A stretch of DNA of 64,000 nt from Monosporascus cannonballus. Lineage: Eukaryota; Ascomycota; Sordariomycetes; Xylariales. Below, piece after piece: positions 33,491-47,690 of this stretch; the stretch's first letter is position 1, and every line of letters begins with the position of its first letter. A model generated the notes under the pieces. It was not told where the DNA came from, made no database searches, and saw only the letters and a program-made list of their open reading frames with translations. Both the position numbers and the translations under genes were made by a program. The stretch covers positions 62,001-126,000 of the forward strand of contig QJNS01000188.1 in assembly GCA_004154925.1 (NCBI GenBank), given 5' to 3'.

Positions 33491-36400
33491 AGGGTTTACC
33501 ACCTTGATTTTTATAAAAGACTTTTTAGAGATTATATAACTTTTAATATATTTCTGTTTTAATTGTATACTTTTATATATAATGTAGTATTTTACAGTTA
33601 TAAGCTCGATTTACACTTTTTTAGACGTATTTTAATATATTTATTATGTACATTTTATTAAAGTTATTCGAAACCTTACTATTATTTTTACGATATATCT
33701 ATTATATCGTTGTCGAAAAATATTTATCGTTTAATTATTATATTTTTAATTATTCTAGTTGGTTTACTTTCTATATTACTTTTAAAATTATAGTTACGTA
33801 ATTAAATATTAATAGCTGCTTTTTAGAGTAAACTTTAAGTTCCTTTTTTTTTAAAAAAAAACAGTTTAAAAAGTATAACGTTTTCGAATTTTATCTAAGC
33901 ATAAAAACCGGCTGACTGTAATAATATATTAATATTAATATGTTTTAAATATTATTTTTATTATTTAAACTTATTTTTTTAAGTTGTGTTAATTTTAAAT
34001 AAAGGCAGATAATGAGTGAAATTTCGTTAAAGAAAATTATTTCAAATATTCGAAAGCTTTAAAGTTATACGATTGGATATAATCTTTATTTATTACTTAA
34101 AAAGGTATTACTTAATGTTAGCGTATTTTTAAACTAATTTATTCATCTCGATTATTATTAAATATATTAAAAAAGAGGTACGTTTAAAAAAAGTTAACTA
34201 TTTTAAGAAATAAATTTAAATTGAATAATAACGTTTCGATTTAAGAAATTAACGTTTAATACAAATATGTGCGAAAAATTAACAAGATTTAAATAAATTT
34301 CTAATTATCGATATATAAGTAAAATATATTAAAACTAGTAAGCTTTAAATTTTAACCGTTGAAATTTCTTACGATTAATTTTAGTTCTTAAAAGGTGTTA
34401 ACGTTTATTTACTCTATATCTTTATTAAACAAATTATTATGATAAAAAAATTATATCCGAAAGTAAGAATTTTATTAAACTATTATCCGTTTAAAAATTA
34501 TAAAACGGTTCCGAAACTATATAACGTTATAGAAAGCTAAAAACGTTATAACAAAATAATTATTACAAAAAACGCTCGATATTCCTCTAAATAAAAATTT
34601 CCTAATTAAACGAATATACTTTTTTAAAAAATAATCTGAATAACAATATTCAATATTATAATAATAAAACTAACGGCCGTAATAAATATAATAACGCTTT
34701 TACGCTAAAATGTCGATATAAAAATTTATTTATTTAAGAATTATCTTTATATTAAAAATGTTAATCCGATAAATAGAATAAAGTTTTTAAAAGCTGGAAA
34801 AGAATAAATGTATTTGAAAACTATTTATTCGTATAAGAAAATAATTAAGCTTTTATAACATAATTATAAATTTTTTAATTTACTTTAATATTTTTATAAT
34901 AGAAATTTTTATAACTTTATAGATTAATAATATTGTTACTAGATATAACTTAAAAGAGTTTATGTCTTTAAATAACAATTTTAATTTTTTTATTAGAAAT
35001 CGTAAAACTATTTTTAAATTTATATTTACTAAAAACTAACACGAACTTTTTAAATAAGAAAAAAATATTTGATTATCGTAAATAAAAATATATAATAAAT
35101 TATATTTATTAGTTTAATAAAACAGTAAATAGTTTTAATTTTAAAGATTATTTATATATTTTTTAAAAATATATTAAATACATTTTATACTAATGATTTT
35201 ATCAGTTTTAATTTATTAAAATTACAAAATTAACGTCGTATATAATAAGACATTCAAAACGAAAATGATAAAAATTAGTTAAATTAAATACCAGATTATT
35301 ATATATTACGTAAGAATAATGCTATAAAACAATAAAATCGATATTATTTTAAAAAGTTTTATAATAACTTAAAAAACACATTATTATTATTTTAAAAAAC
35401 GAAAATAACTCAAGAAATAAAGTTATTTTTGAAAAAAAAGGAAATTTCGTTCCAGAACTCTTAATCTAGAAATTTCTATTTTCTAAGTTAACTCTATATT
35501 AGAAGTTTATAACAATACTTTTCGATTTTCTTTAAAGCTTTTAAAAAGAAACGTTATAATATAGTGTTAAAAATTAGTTTATCTAGGTTTACGAGCTTTC
35601 GAGAAAATAATACAAGTAATTATCGAAACGATAATCTATTTATTTTTAACAATTTAATATTAAAATTATTAGGTCGTTAAAGATAAAAAAGAATATTATT
35701 ATAGTAACTAGTTTAGGAAAACAAACTATTTAATACGATATACGTTAATTTTTTCGAATTTAATAACATTTTTAAGAATATATAAAAACATTAATTATTG
35801 TATGTTTTATTATTAAAGGTAGTATTAATTGTGTTTTAAAACCAAAAAAATATTTTATTACAATTATAAATATAGTTAAAACATTTTTAAAAATTAATTC
35901 TATATTAAGCTTAAACTAATCTTATTAAACAACAAATCTATTTTCGCAAATAAGATCTAGAAATGGCTTTTTAATAGAGGTATATCTAATAAACTTTTAC
36001 GTTTATATATTAAAAACTTTTTAGGTATTTAGAAACTTATCGAAAAAGAATTTAATATAAAAATAGATATTTAATTGTTAATACTAACTTTTTTTAATTT
36101 GTAATCGAAAATTATGAAAAGAATTATATATATTATTAATCTCATATTTATTTGATTTTAAATCTAAAAAGTCTTATCTAGATTTTCAACGAATAATTAA
36201 TTAAAAAAGATAAAATATTTATTTCTATAAAAAAGCTAAAGACAAGTATAGCGAATATTATACTTTTCGAATTAAAAACTTATGCGTTTATAAAAGTTAT
36301 TTATTAAGGTATAAAATGTTTAAAAAATAAATCTCAAAGCGTATATCGGTTATTTTCTAGAATACTTAATAATATTTATAAAGTATGTATTTTTTATTAA

Positions 36401-36850
36401 TAATGCCCTAATATTATTAGTGATTTAGATTTTGAGAAATACATAAATATTAAAATAAATAAAAAAAGAGATTATTCGAAATCGAGAAATTAAATAATTT
36501 AATAGAATCTTTCTATTATTAAGAAAATTTATTAAAAGAATTTTTAAAATGATTTTAATAATAATGCTTTAAATATAAATATTATTAAAATGATATATAC
36601 TACGATAATATAAAATAAATCTAAATAGTGATTAACATTATAATTATAATAATTATAAGTGATTGTAATTAAACACTTTTATAAAAATTAAAAAATAGAG
36701 ATTAATAAAGCTTATAATTTATATTTTAACTAAAATACCTTTAATTTAACAGTTAATAACTTTTTTAAAAAAGCGCTTTAAATATTTTTAATAAAACGGA
36801 TAATTTAGAGCGTTAAGTTATATAACTTTGTTTACTAATACTCGGAATTA
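33490..36850. mobile_element. Very A+T-rich RIP relic, element type unresolved
   Basis: The sequence is almost free of open frames and rich in TTAATA/TATAA words, with scattered CpG retained. It is moderately A-rich on the plus strand. Its right end is an LTR-like fragment (36850-37190), so it may be the 3' part of a plus-strand LTR element. I could not place a reverse transcriptase or integrase motif. Confidence 0.4.
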
Positions 36851-37190
36851 TTCTAACCTTTAAAAACTTAATATAACGACTAAGCGATTTAACCAACTAT
36901 TAAACCTAAGTCGTACTAGTTTATATTAGCAAAAGTATCGTAGGAATATAAGTAATAAATATAATAACGTATTACGTTTCGTAATATTAAAGGCGTTTTA
37001 AGTAAGGATATTTTGTTATAAATTATTATTATTTAAATTGTAGAAATAATAAATATATATTTCAATTTAGTTTATTAATTTGTTACTAATATGTTAGTAA
37101 TCCGTTTATTAACCTAGTTTATTTAGTTTTGTAGCCGTCTTTGTTACGAGCCTTTCTAGAGGCCGTAATTTATTAGGACGTAATATAATT
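36850..37190 (+). repeat. LTR fragment A (3' portion)
   Basis: Direct-orientation match to 50340-50723. Shared landmarks are AAGTAATAAATATAATAAC, then TTTCGTAACATTAAAAGCGTT-like sequence, a (TTACTAAT)-like tract, TTTAGTTTTGTAGCCGT, GCGACC/ACGAGCC and GGTTTATTAGAACGTGACA-like end. Differences are mostly transitions. The 5' portion of the LTR is missing here. Confidence 0.6.
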
Positions 37191-40100
37191 TTCTCTTTCC
37201 AAAAATCTTGCTTTTAAGATTTTTTTTCCTAGTAAGTTCTTCGCTTTTTTAATTATATCTAATCGTATTTTTAAATATCACTTTCGTAAAACTAAATAAC
37301 GTTATGGTTTAATTAACTTAATTAAAAACAAAAAATTTCAAAATTATACTATATTTTTATTCCTTTAAATGCTTTATTTATTAAATAATAAAAGAGATTT
37401 TTCTTATAAAAATATATACGTCGTGGTAGATTATATAATAAAACGGATATCCTCATTTCTATAGATAATTATTATATCGTTAAAGTTTATCATTTAATAA
37501 AATTAGTTGCCGAAAAAGCTTTATCCGATTTTTTTTTATCTAGCTATTCTATATTTGTCGTTAACAGCAATAATACCAAATATAAGATACTAAATTTGTT
37601 AACTGCGTTTTCTAATCTATGGACAAATTTAATAATTTTAAACGTTACGAAATAAAGATAATTATAGAAGTTCTAGTTTTTAAAAATATAGACGTTATTA
37701 ACTGGAGTTTTGTTAATCCGTAAACGTCGCCCCTTGTAGAACGTTAATTAAAACGCGATTCTGTGTTCCGTCGTTACTGATAAAAGTTTTTTAATAGGCG
37801 TTAAGCGTTAATAAGATTTTTAACGAGTTTTTAAATATTTTCGAAATCTAGATAATTTTTTTATTTGATTAAATACGAAGTAAAGTCTTTTTCTTTTTTT
37901 ATATCGAAATTTCTTTTTAATTTATATATAATTTTATTTTCCGCTTTTATAATATTTTTTCTACATAAACTTTAATAGTATTTGTCGTTATCTTAAATAA
38001 GAAAATATAAAAAACTGAATAGAATTTAATTTTAGAAAAACTTTTAATTAATAATTGTTTTTTAAGATTGTCTTAATAATTTTATAATGATCGATATATT
38101 TACAATCGATTTTTTGCTGGAATTCTTTCGATTAAATTTTTTTATAACGAAATAACTTTTTAAAAAAAGGTCTAGTTTTTAAAATGTTTTTAGTTGTAAT
38201 ATATGCTTGTTTAATTACATATAAATTTTAATTTTGTTTCTATTTTCTGATATAATTATTAAAGTTAGTTTAATATAGATTTTACCTTAATATTAATAAA
38301 TTAATTGTACGGATTTTTAAAAATATCGAATATAAAACCAAAATTTACATATATTAAAGTTGTTTTAATGCTTTCGTAAGAATTAATATTATAAGCCAAT
38401 TAAACAATAGACAATTTTTTAACTTAGTTATTTTGTTTATAATTAATGTAATATTTTAAATATGTTAGATAATTTATAATTTAAACCGATTTATACTATA
38501 AGATTTTGTTAAAACTTTAAAGTAAATGTAATTGTTCTGTCGAAAATAAAATTCGTCTAATAACCTATATATTTAAAATATTTGTGAAGTAAATATATGC
38601 TAATTATTCAGTATTAATATTTTTTGTAAGGTAAAAAATAAAGAAGTTTTAGTAATAAAATTTATCGTAATTAGATTTTATAGTTTTTTTTAAAATCGAC
38701 AATAGTTATAATTTTTTATATAGTTTATATTAATTTGCTTTAATTTTATTATAAATGTTATATTATTTTCGTACTTTTTAAATTATTATTTTATTTTAAT
38801 CAAATAATAAATAGGTTAAAATCGTTTTAAGATTTTGCAAATCTTTAAATATTTATATAACTGATATTTGTATATATTGCGTATTAAGTTTATTTATTAT
38901 TTTTTAGAACTTGTAAACTATTTTTAAGAGTTTTTGATAAATTATCGTTATATTTTTGAGATTTTTTCATATATGTTATATTGTGTAATTCGTATTATTG
39001 CGATTTAATATAGGCGTAAGTATTTTTTAAAGTTATATCGAAAATAGTATAGTTAATTTTAACTAAGTTTTTTTTCGAGATTTAGTTGTTTGTTTCAAAT
39101 ATTTATTTTACCGTTTTTCGAACTTTTTTATAGTTAATAATAAAGTCAAAGTTCCACTTTTTTTACGCATTATAATTATCGTTTCGTAAGTTTTTTAGTT
39201 GTAGTAAAACGGATAAGATTTTAATAATTCGTATAAACCGTAACTTAATAAAGATTTTTTAAGAAAATATTTAAATTTTTAAAAATTTATAATAATAATT
39301 ATGAATTTTATATTTAAAATAACGAAATTAAATTGGATTTTTTAACTTATATAAAAAGAATATAATAGAATATAATTTGTTTTATTTTATTATCTCATTA
39401 TTACGTTTAATATATAATTCGAAAAATTCGTTTTTAATTTAATAAGACGTATTAAATCATATATTTTCAGTATTGGCTTAGTAATAATTGTATATTTAAT
39501 TTTCTATTATTTTTTTATTTATAGTATTTATATAAACCTTTTTTAATAAAATTGGTTAAAGATATAACACTTTTATTAAACTTTTAAATAAACCTCTTAT
39601 AATAATTAGCAAATTTATAGAATATTAATAGCTTTTTAACTATTATTAACGTTTATTATTTTATTATTATAATAATTCTTCAGATCTATTTTGATATATA
39701 TCAAAATTATAATATATTCTAGATATTTTTTGGCTTATTAAATTAATATTGTTTGCGTTAATTTATAATTTAGTGTTTTGTAAAACTTAAAAAATTTCAT
39801 AAACATACATTATACATGTTTTGTCCGTTTTCGAATATATGAGATTGTCGTCGAGGTAATATATAATAATAATGCTAAGATATTTTTATACTATATAATT
39901 TATTATTCGTTAAAAGTTTACGAGTATATTTGTAAGTTCTATTAATATAATTAAGTATTTAAATAGTTCGTATTTCGTTTTAAAAGTTATTTTCTATTCG
40001 TATTTTTGTTAATTCGAATAAAATTATATTTATTTTTAAGATCGAATGTTATAAATTATTCGGTTCCGTAAAATCGGTTTTTAATTTTAGTAATTATGAA

Positions 40101-42980
40101 TAGTAGTATTTGAGTTTTGATAATAATATCGTTTAATTGTTTATAACTAACTATAAGTCGTAATTTATTATTTTTCGTAGATACGAAAAATATAGGATAT
40201 TTTGCGAATAATTTTAAAGGTTGAATTTATCCTTTTTATAACTAGTTCTTTAAGTATTTTTTTAAGAATACGTAATTTGTTTTCGTTAAAGTTATAGATA
40301 GAGTAGAATTTTATTAAGAAAGCTTTTTTAATATTATTTTAAGATTTTATTTATTATGTTTTAATAATTTTTTGTTAAGTTTGTTTTTGAATAGTTATTT
40401 ATATTGATGATACTATAATAATATATTAAATATATATATAATTTTTTAATTTTGGAGATTATTATTTTAGATTCTTATTTAATTCATTAAATTTTATTTT
40501 GATAATAATAATTATGTGTTATATTTTTTGATATTTATTTTATATTTTGTCTTTTTGAATAATAAGATATTTATCGCATTTTTATATCTGCATTTGTCGT
40601 TAGTTTCGATCGAATACTAAGATTTTAATATTTTTGATTTATTAATAGAGTATAAAGCGAATTTTATTTGACTAGTTTTTGTATTAATTTAAATTCCGTA
40701 TTAGTGTATTTATAATAATATTAAGATTATATTATAACTTGTAAGTAAAACGATATCTGAATTAATCGTTTAGTATGAGTTTTAATTAAAGAACTTAAAG
40801 TAATTAATTTCGTATAATATTTTTCCATTATTGTAAACGAAATTTTGATTTTCGATTTTCGTAAAAGAACAAGGTTTTAACTTGTATTTTTATAATAATT
40901 TAAATGTATTAATAATATTCGATGTAATATAGTTTTCGCTTAAACTTTCGTAATTTACTATTGTGATATACTAGTATATTTTAATTCGTATATTCAAAAT
41001 AATAAAGTTATTAACGGTTTTTATTGTTAATTTTAAATTTTTTTATAAGTTTCTTTTTTAATTTTTCTACGTTTCGTTATTGTGCTACTTTTTTATTAGT
41101 AACTTTTTTTCTTTTAATTCTTTTTCGAATTTGTCGAACTGTATTTATATTTTTTCATTTAATATGTTAAGTTACTAGATTTATTATTTTTATCACCGTA
41201 CTTGTTTTTTAAGTTATATAAGATTTTTGACTTAATTTATAATTTTCAATTTATTAAGTAAATAATTTTTTGTATAACGTATAACATCTTATTAATTCTT
41301 ATATAATTCGTTATTTTTCTAGTAAAGTTCCTAAGCGAACTGTCGAAATTCTTTTTAAAGTCTGTTTTTTAAAGGTTTGTAATCAATACTAACTGAAAAT
41401 AAAAATCTGTAATAGTCTTTTGGCAATATTTCTTTACGATGAACTAAGATAATGTTTCTACGATTTGATAATTATATTAATTATAACAGTAGAAAAGGTT
41501 TTTTTACAGATATTAATTTTTTTCTAGCTAATTCCGTAAGGTTAGTTGTCTGTCGATTTCGTTTTATAAAGTAATAATTCGAAAATATTGACATTATTAT
41601 TTATTTATTTTTTTGTCTTTGATTAAATTAGAAAAGGTAAATCTTTTTTATATATACGTTTAATATATTAGTAAATGGATTTTTTATATATTATATACGG
41701 AATATTTACCTAGTTTATAATATTTAGCATATATATTATTATATTAGTCTAGAATTTTGAAATAAACGTTTTTTATTTATTTTCGATATTTGTTCAATTA
41801 TTTTTTAAGGTATATTATTTTTTTCTAATATTTTCTGAGCAAGTTCCTAGTTTTTTTATATTTCGTATTGGAGTTTTTTATCGTAACGGTTTTATTGTAT
41901 ACTGGATTTGGATTATCTTAATAAATTTTTCGTTATTCGTTTTATTTTTCTTAAGTTGTTTTTCTTGTACGAATATCTAGTTATTTTATCGTTACTTTTT
42001 ACATTTTCGATATTTGTAAGCTTTATATTCTATTTTACTGCAATTAAAATACTTAATCTAATTATAGATTTTTTTATATAACTTTAAGCTCTATATATTT
42101 TTATATAATATTTTGCGGAATATTATTATATTAAAGAATATTAATATTAGTTCGGAGTTTATTATTATATTTGTCCTTAACATTATTAGTACGTTAAATA
42201 TACTATCGATTATCGATTTTAATTACTACAGCGATATAGTTTAATAAATATTTAGACAAGTTAATTTTGCAAAAAATAATAATTTTCTTACATTATCAAA
42301 AAACTTAGATATTAAAACTTTTTTTCCCGTTTAATTAGAAATTAACTGAACTAATATATTGTATTAATTATTAAATTTTTATTTCAGTTTTTATTTATTA
42401 TTTATTAGTCTAAAAACGTTTATTAATATTTATTTAAGTTGTTTATAATCGGTATATACTGTTATGATTTTAAGAGTTTATTTTTCGATTAGTAAAATAA
42501 TATATCTTTTTATAGTAAATTCGAATTAAATAATTACATTTTTTATCAATCGTTTTATTACAAATTTTATTCGCAATATACACATAATAAGTCAAATAGA
42601 AAAATACCTAAATTACGTTCGACATTATATAAAAAAATTATAATTTGTAAAAATATTACTGAATAATTCCGCTTTAAAAGGTGTTAATTTTTTTTTCTAA
42701 TTTTCTAATAAAATATAACTAAATAATTGAATTTGTCTTAGAAAAAGTTTTAATATTTGGAGTTTTATTTTTACTTTTAAATTTTTTTATATTGTTCAGA
42801 GCAAAATAATAAGCTTAATATTTTCTTTTTTACAATAAATAAGGCGTTCGTTTAAAAAGTTTAATTATTAAAAAACATTTTTCTTAATTAAATAGAGTTA
42901 TTGATTTTCGTCGTTTAAACTTATATTATTAAGAATTTCGTAAATTAATTATTAATTAATACATTATGAAAATATAACGT
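37191..42980 (-). mobile_element. RIP-degraded Ty3/gypsy element on the minus strand
   Basis: The plus strand is T-rich, as expected for an element coded on the opposite strand. A reverse transcriptase is readable on the minus strand. KYPIFFVSTKNNKLRLIV and a QLND piece lie at about 40150-40215. TEQFTTFDLK-like and NLIRIN-like pieces follow, and the catalytic YLDD is at 39847-39858, followed by LIYSKTD. This RT differs from the families at 43-50 kb and 52-63 kb. No intact frame or clear LTR pair was found; ends are estimates set by neighbouring LTR fragments. Confidence 0.7.
39770..40220 (-). pseudogene. Degenerate gypsy reverse transcriptase (YLDD retained)
   Basis: The minus-strand translation gives the segment order of a gypsy RT: YPIxFVxxKNxKLRL, YxQLND, FxTFDLK, then YYLDDNLIYSKTD. 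The two catalytic Asp codons at 39847-39852 are intact. Stops lie before and after the catalytic box, so no enzyme is made. This is the best-preserved catalytic box among the retroelements here. Confidence 0.72.
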
Positions 42981-43200
42981 TTATAAAATAAGACTTGTAG
43001 CCGATTAGCTACTAATCAGCTATCGACCTACTTATTAATATAAATCTATTATCTAGCGGTTAATAGAAACTACTAGATAAAAATAAGCTAATATATTTAT
43101 TTCTTAGAATATATTTTGCGATTGGTCGAAAATTACCTTACTTTAATATATAATTATTTATTATCTTACAACTTTTTCATTTTTATTATAAAAGATAACG
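42980..43200 (+). repeat. LTR fragment C (5' portion)
   Basis: Match in direct orientation to 50080-50300. Shared landmarks are TATAAAATAAGACTTGTAG, GATTAGCTA, a TATTAATATAAATCTA word, TTCTTAGAATATATTTT and CACCTTACTCTAGT-like sequence. It probably is the 5' LTR of the plus-strand element that follows; beyond about 43200 the match fades. Confidence 0.6.
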
Positions 43201-45329
43201 TGATAACTATTAAAAGTAAAATTCGTCGATTATAAAACGAACTTAAGTTATCGATCGAAAAAACTACCGATCAGACCTTAGTAAATGAACGATCGATTAC
43301 GATATAAAAAAAGACGAAAACGTTTATAATAAAGCCTGAATGAGCAAAGAATTACAGTCTTCGAGATTTTATTTTATATATATACATTTAATAAGAATAT
43401 ATTGTAATAATCGTTAGTCGAACGGTTCGAAAAACGAATATAATATAACGATTACGTGCCGCAATTTAAAATAAAAAAGGTTAAATACTTTAATAATATT
43501 TATATTTTAAAAATTATTCGTTAACAAAACGAATAACATTCGAAAATATTGCAGTAATTAATCGAATAATAAGCAATAATATAAATTAAAAATATAAAGC
43601 TTTATAAATGAATTACAATGTCGTTATAAAACTCTAAAAATAACGAACGAATATTATTTTATAATTATTTGAAATTTTCCAAATGTATAGTTATTAAAAA
43701 AGATTAAATAAAAATTATTATCGAAATTTGCGTTAAAAATTAAAATAAAATATTTTTATTTATGTTTCATAGACTATAAGCTATATAAACGTGTGTATTA
43801 CGAATGTTTAACGATTATACCGTGTTACGTTTAATTATTTCAATTATAAAAAAATTTAAAAAAAGTTTAAAAATTTTTATTAAAAAGTTAAATAAATCTT
43901 AATTGCCCTAATAGGAAATATAAATAGCAATTTATAGAATTACGATAGCGAACCGATTAATTGCCGTTGGATTTTTATATTATATAAAGAGTTTTAATTT
44001 TTAGAACAATTAAAGTAATAAATATTTTATTTTTAATAAATTTTACAAATCAATATTAAAAGTACGAAGTATTTTATTTTAGAAAAATATTAAATTAATA
44101 CGAATTAATAATGTAATAAATAAAATAAAACTTTATTAAAATATGTTTTAAAAATGTTCTTTTTACTATACACGTTAATAAAAATAAAAGATTTTATTTT
44201 AATACCTTTAAAAAACAAATTCTAAAAACAAAATAAAAATACCGCATAAAATTAATAAAAACCGTAAATGTTTTAATATATAAAAATGGGATAATTACTA
44301 ATTTAATTTCGATTAAAACATATTTATAGGATTTAATATCTTTAGTGTTTAAGAGCTTATTTAAATATTACAATTATAAGAAAGTAATTTATAAAAGCAT
44401 AAAGTGCAAATTTAAAAAAATACGCAAAATTTATTATTTCGACTATATAAAAACCAACTTCCCAAAACCGTATAGAACGTTATAATATACACGATAAATT
44501 AAATTACTCTCTAAATTAAAACTTTAAAACGAAACTGAAATAAAGGCATATATTCAATTTATTTCGGCTAATAATTATAAAACGGTTGGAATAAAATTAA
44601 ATTTAAAAAAAGATGCTTAATAAAAACATACAAATAAATATAATAATATAAACAGATATAAATATCGAAATACAGATAAATATTATAAATAAAACATTAA
44701 CAAAAAAACTTAATTTTCAAATAATTTTCGTAAATATTCCAAGCTTTATTAACGTTAACAGCATATATATCAAATATTATAAAATTTACGAAATTTTTAT
44801 TAATATAACGGATAATAACAAGAACGAACGACAATTTAAGCAAATTTATTTCGTAATACATCGTAACTAGAAAACGCTCGCTTTTGTATTATTTAAATTG
44901 AAAATAAGCAAATTAAATATTTTACTAAACATAACTATATATTAATAGTTATAGGGTTTAGTATTAAAGACTATTAACTGAGAAATTGTAAATTTAAGTG
45001 TTTTTAGTAAATAAATTTATCTCGTTAATATAATAAGCTCAATTAAGAAATTAGATATTTTAAAATTTAAAAAATAGCGAGAATAAAGAACAACTAAATT
45101 TTCTATATTTCTACAAAATTTTCGGCGAAAATATTTTAAAACGATAACTAATACATTTCTTTAACTATTAAAAGCAAAATATGTTAAAAATTTAATTTCG
45201 AGAAAAATATCTTTATTCGATCTAATTTATATTATATTAAACGTTTAACGAAAAATATTCGAAAAGTATATCCGAAAAAAATATAAAAATATAACAGATA
45301 CGTTATTTGCAAATGGACGTCAAAATACT

Positions 45330-45790
45330 AATATTATTTGTATTTAAAAAACCGTAATTCCCGATTATATGATAAATATAAAAAGTTAAATTATATAATA
45401 ATAAAAACCCGATATTTTTATACTAAATTTTCAAAATAATATGACGCTTAAAATTAATTAAAATATTTTCGAAATCTATTTTCAAAAATATATATTATCG
45501 TATTAAAATTAAAAAAAAGATTAATAAAAAACCGCTTTCCGAACATATTACAGATACTTTCAATATATAATTATATTATTTAGCTTTATTAATATGTCAA
45601 TTATTTTTTAAAATTTATATCTATATAATATTAATTATATTATTTAATTATATATATAAAATATATCTATATATTAAAATTATTTATTTCGATAATAAGA
45701 AATATACGAAATATTTTTAATTAATTTATAGACGGTTATTACGATATTAACTATTTGTAAAGATATTTAAACACGAATTTATTTAAAAAT
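45330..45790 (+). pseudogene. Degenerate gypsy reverse transcriptase
   Basis: A PDY-M-IN piece near 45361 corresponds to the family's PDYRxIN. KTAFRT (about 45527-45545) is followed by FQYIIIPFSFIN and a Y-x-x-N box at about 45644-45670, where the catalytic YLDD should be. The second half of the catalytic pair is lost to stop and Asn codons. Identification rests on the ordered series of segments, not on any one of them. Confidence 0.65.
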
Positions 45791-47329
45791 ATTTTTTATT
45801 TTTATAATTAATACTAATAAGTCCAAAATAAAAGGCCGACGAGTTGACGTTATTGAATCGTAATCAAAGCCGAAATCGATTTATAATATCCAATTTTTTT
45901 AAAAAAAATTTCAAATTGTTTTCCGAAGTTTATCGTTTATTATTTGCATATTATTAAACTTATTACTAAATTGTTAAAAAAATTTAATACTAAGATAAAC
46001 AAATAGTTTTACGCGCTCGAAAGAATTAAAAAAAACATTTTATAAATTAAAAATCAGATTTTAATTACCGATGATTTTCTAATATTAAAATAAATTTAAA
46101 AATATTAAGATAAGAATAAATACTTTAATAAAACGTATATTAAAAATATTATCACAAAAATATAAAGAAAATTAACGTCTAATTATATATTAAACGTGGA
46201 AATTTAATTTAACGAAAAACTAGGTAATAAAATAATAAAAAGTCTTAGCGGTAATAAAACTTTAAAATACTAACGTTAATATTTCGAAAGCGTAACCTTA
46301 AGAAAAATTTAATTCGAGAAATTTATCTTTTTTTTATAATTTGACTTTAAATTCTAATATAAATTAGGCGCCGTTAACCGAGTAGATAAATTATTTAAAT
46401 GCTTAAATTATATATTCAAAATATTATATATGAAAATATGATTTTTACGATATTAAAAAGGTTAAAATTTATAGATAATATACTACAAAATATGCAGAAC
46501 AAAATAGCAAATATGTAATACAATTTACAGATATTATAAAAAATACAAACTTTCTTAAAAACGGCGTAAAATTAATTTATTATTAAAATTTTAAATAAGT
46601 TTTAAATAATAAAAATTTAAATAACTATTATCTACGTAAAACAATGAAACGTCTTTGTTAAATAATTATAAAAGATTTCGAAAAAAGCGTAAAAAATATA
46701 TATTTACACAATTTAATACTTATTTATAAAAATATAAATATAAATTACAGCAATAATACGATTAACGATTAAATAATAATAACTGCAAATTATAATTATA
46801 TTACAATCGAAATTCCAAAAATTTAAAAAAGATGAAATTAATAAAAAGATTATTATTTATAATTGATATGTTTGATGTTTTTTAGTCAAAGATTATCTAA
46901 AAATAAAATTATATTATAACTAAACGCTCTTTAACAAGTATATAATTAAGTTCCAAAATTGTCAATTAAAAAGTTAAATATTATAAAGTTAATACGAATA
47001 ATTTTACGTTAAATCGAAATAAAAAATATTTTTTAAATTTAAATAAAATTTTATATTATAGACATAAATTCGTAATCTTATCGTAAGATAGTTTACTAAA
47101 ATAATTAATTAATATTATAATAATTTAAAAGCAAAATATATAAAATATATCCGTACGTTCAAATTAATAACTAAAAGATTTTTTAAAAACATATAGCGAA
47201 TAATATTCGAAAATATATTAAATAATATTCGAATTGCTAAGATATAACGAAACTATGTTATAAAGTATATAAACAATAATGATTCTTATTATTAGTTAAA
47301 TTACTTTTCTAAAAAATCTTATTAGATTT

Positions 47330-47690
47330 TATTATAAAATTTACTAAAATTTTAAACCTAAACGAGCTAGAATATACCGTGATCTTAATAATCGTTAATT
47401 GTTTTACGAAATTAAATTTATTTATTTTTACGATTAAAACTTTAATCGTAAGCGAATTAACTCGATTACTTTATAATAAAATAGAATATAGATTCGGTAA
47501 GCCGACTGGAATTATTAACGATAAAAATAAATTATTAATTAATTAATTTTAAGCAGAATTTTGCAAAAAACGAAATATAAAATAATAAATATCTATTATT
47601 TATTATTTGCAAACTTATAAGCAAGTAAAACGTCTCTATTAAATTTCAAAATATTTTTTTCGGAATTACATTAACGAATATTAAATTAAT
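47330..47690 (+). pseudogene. Degenerate gypsy integrase core
   Basis: Readable plus-strand pieces are VNCFTKLNLFIF, then ELTRLLYNKIEYRFGKPTGI, INDKNKLL, AEFCKKRNIK and a YYLQTYKQ piece at the place of YHPQTDGQ. The family pattern is DRxTKxAHFI, ExAxLxxxxIxxxxGxPxxIxSDRD, FWxxFCxxxxIK and YHPQTDGQ. Stops occupy Trp and Gln sites. Confidence 0.75.
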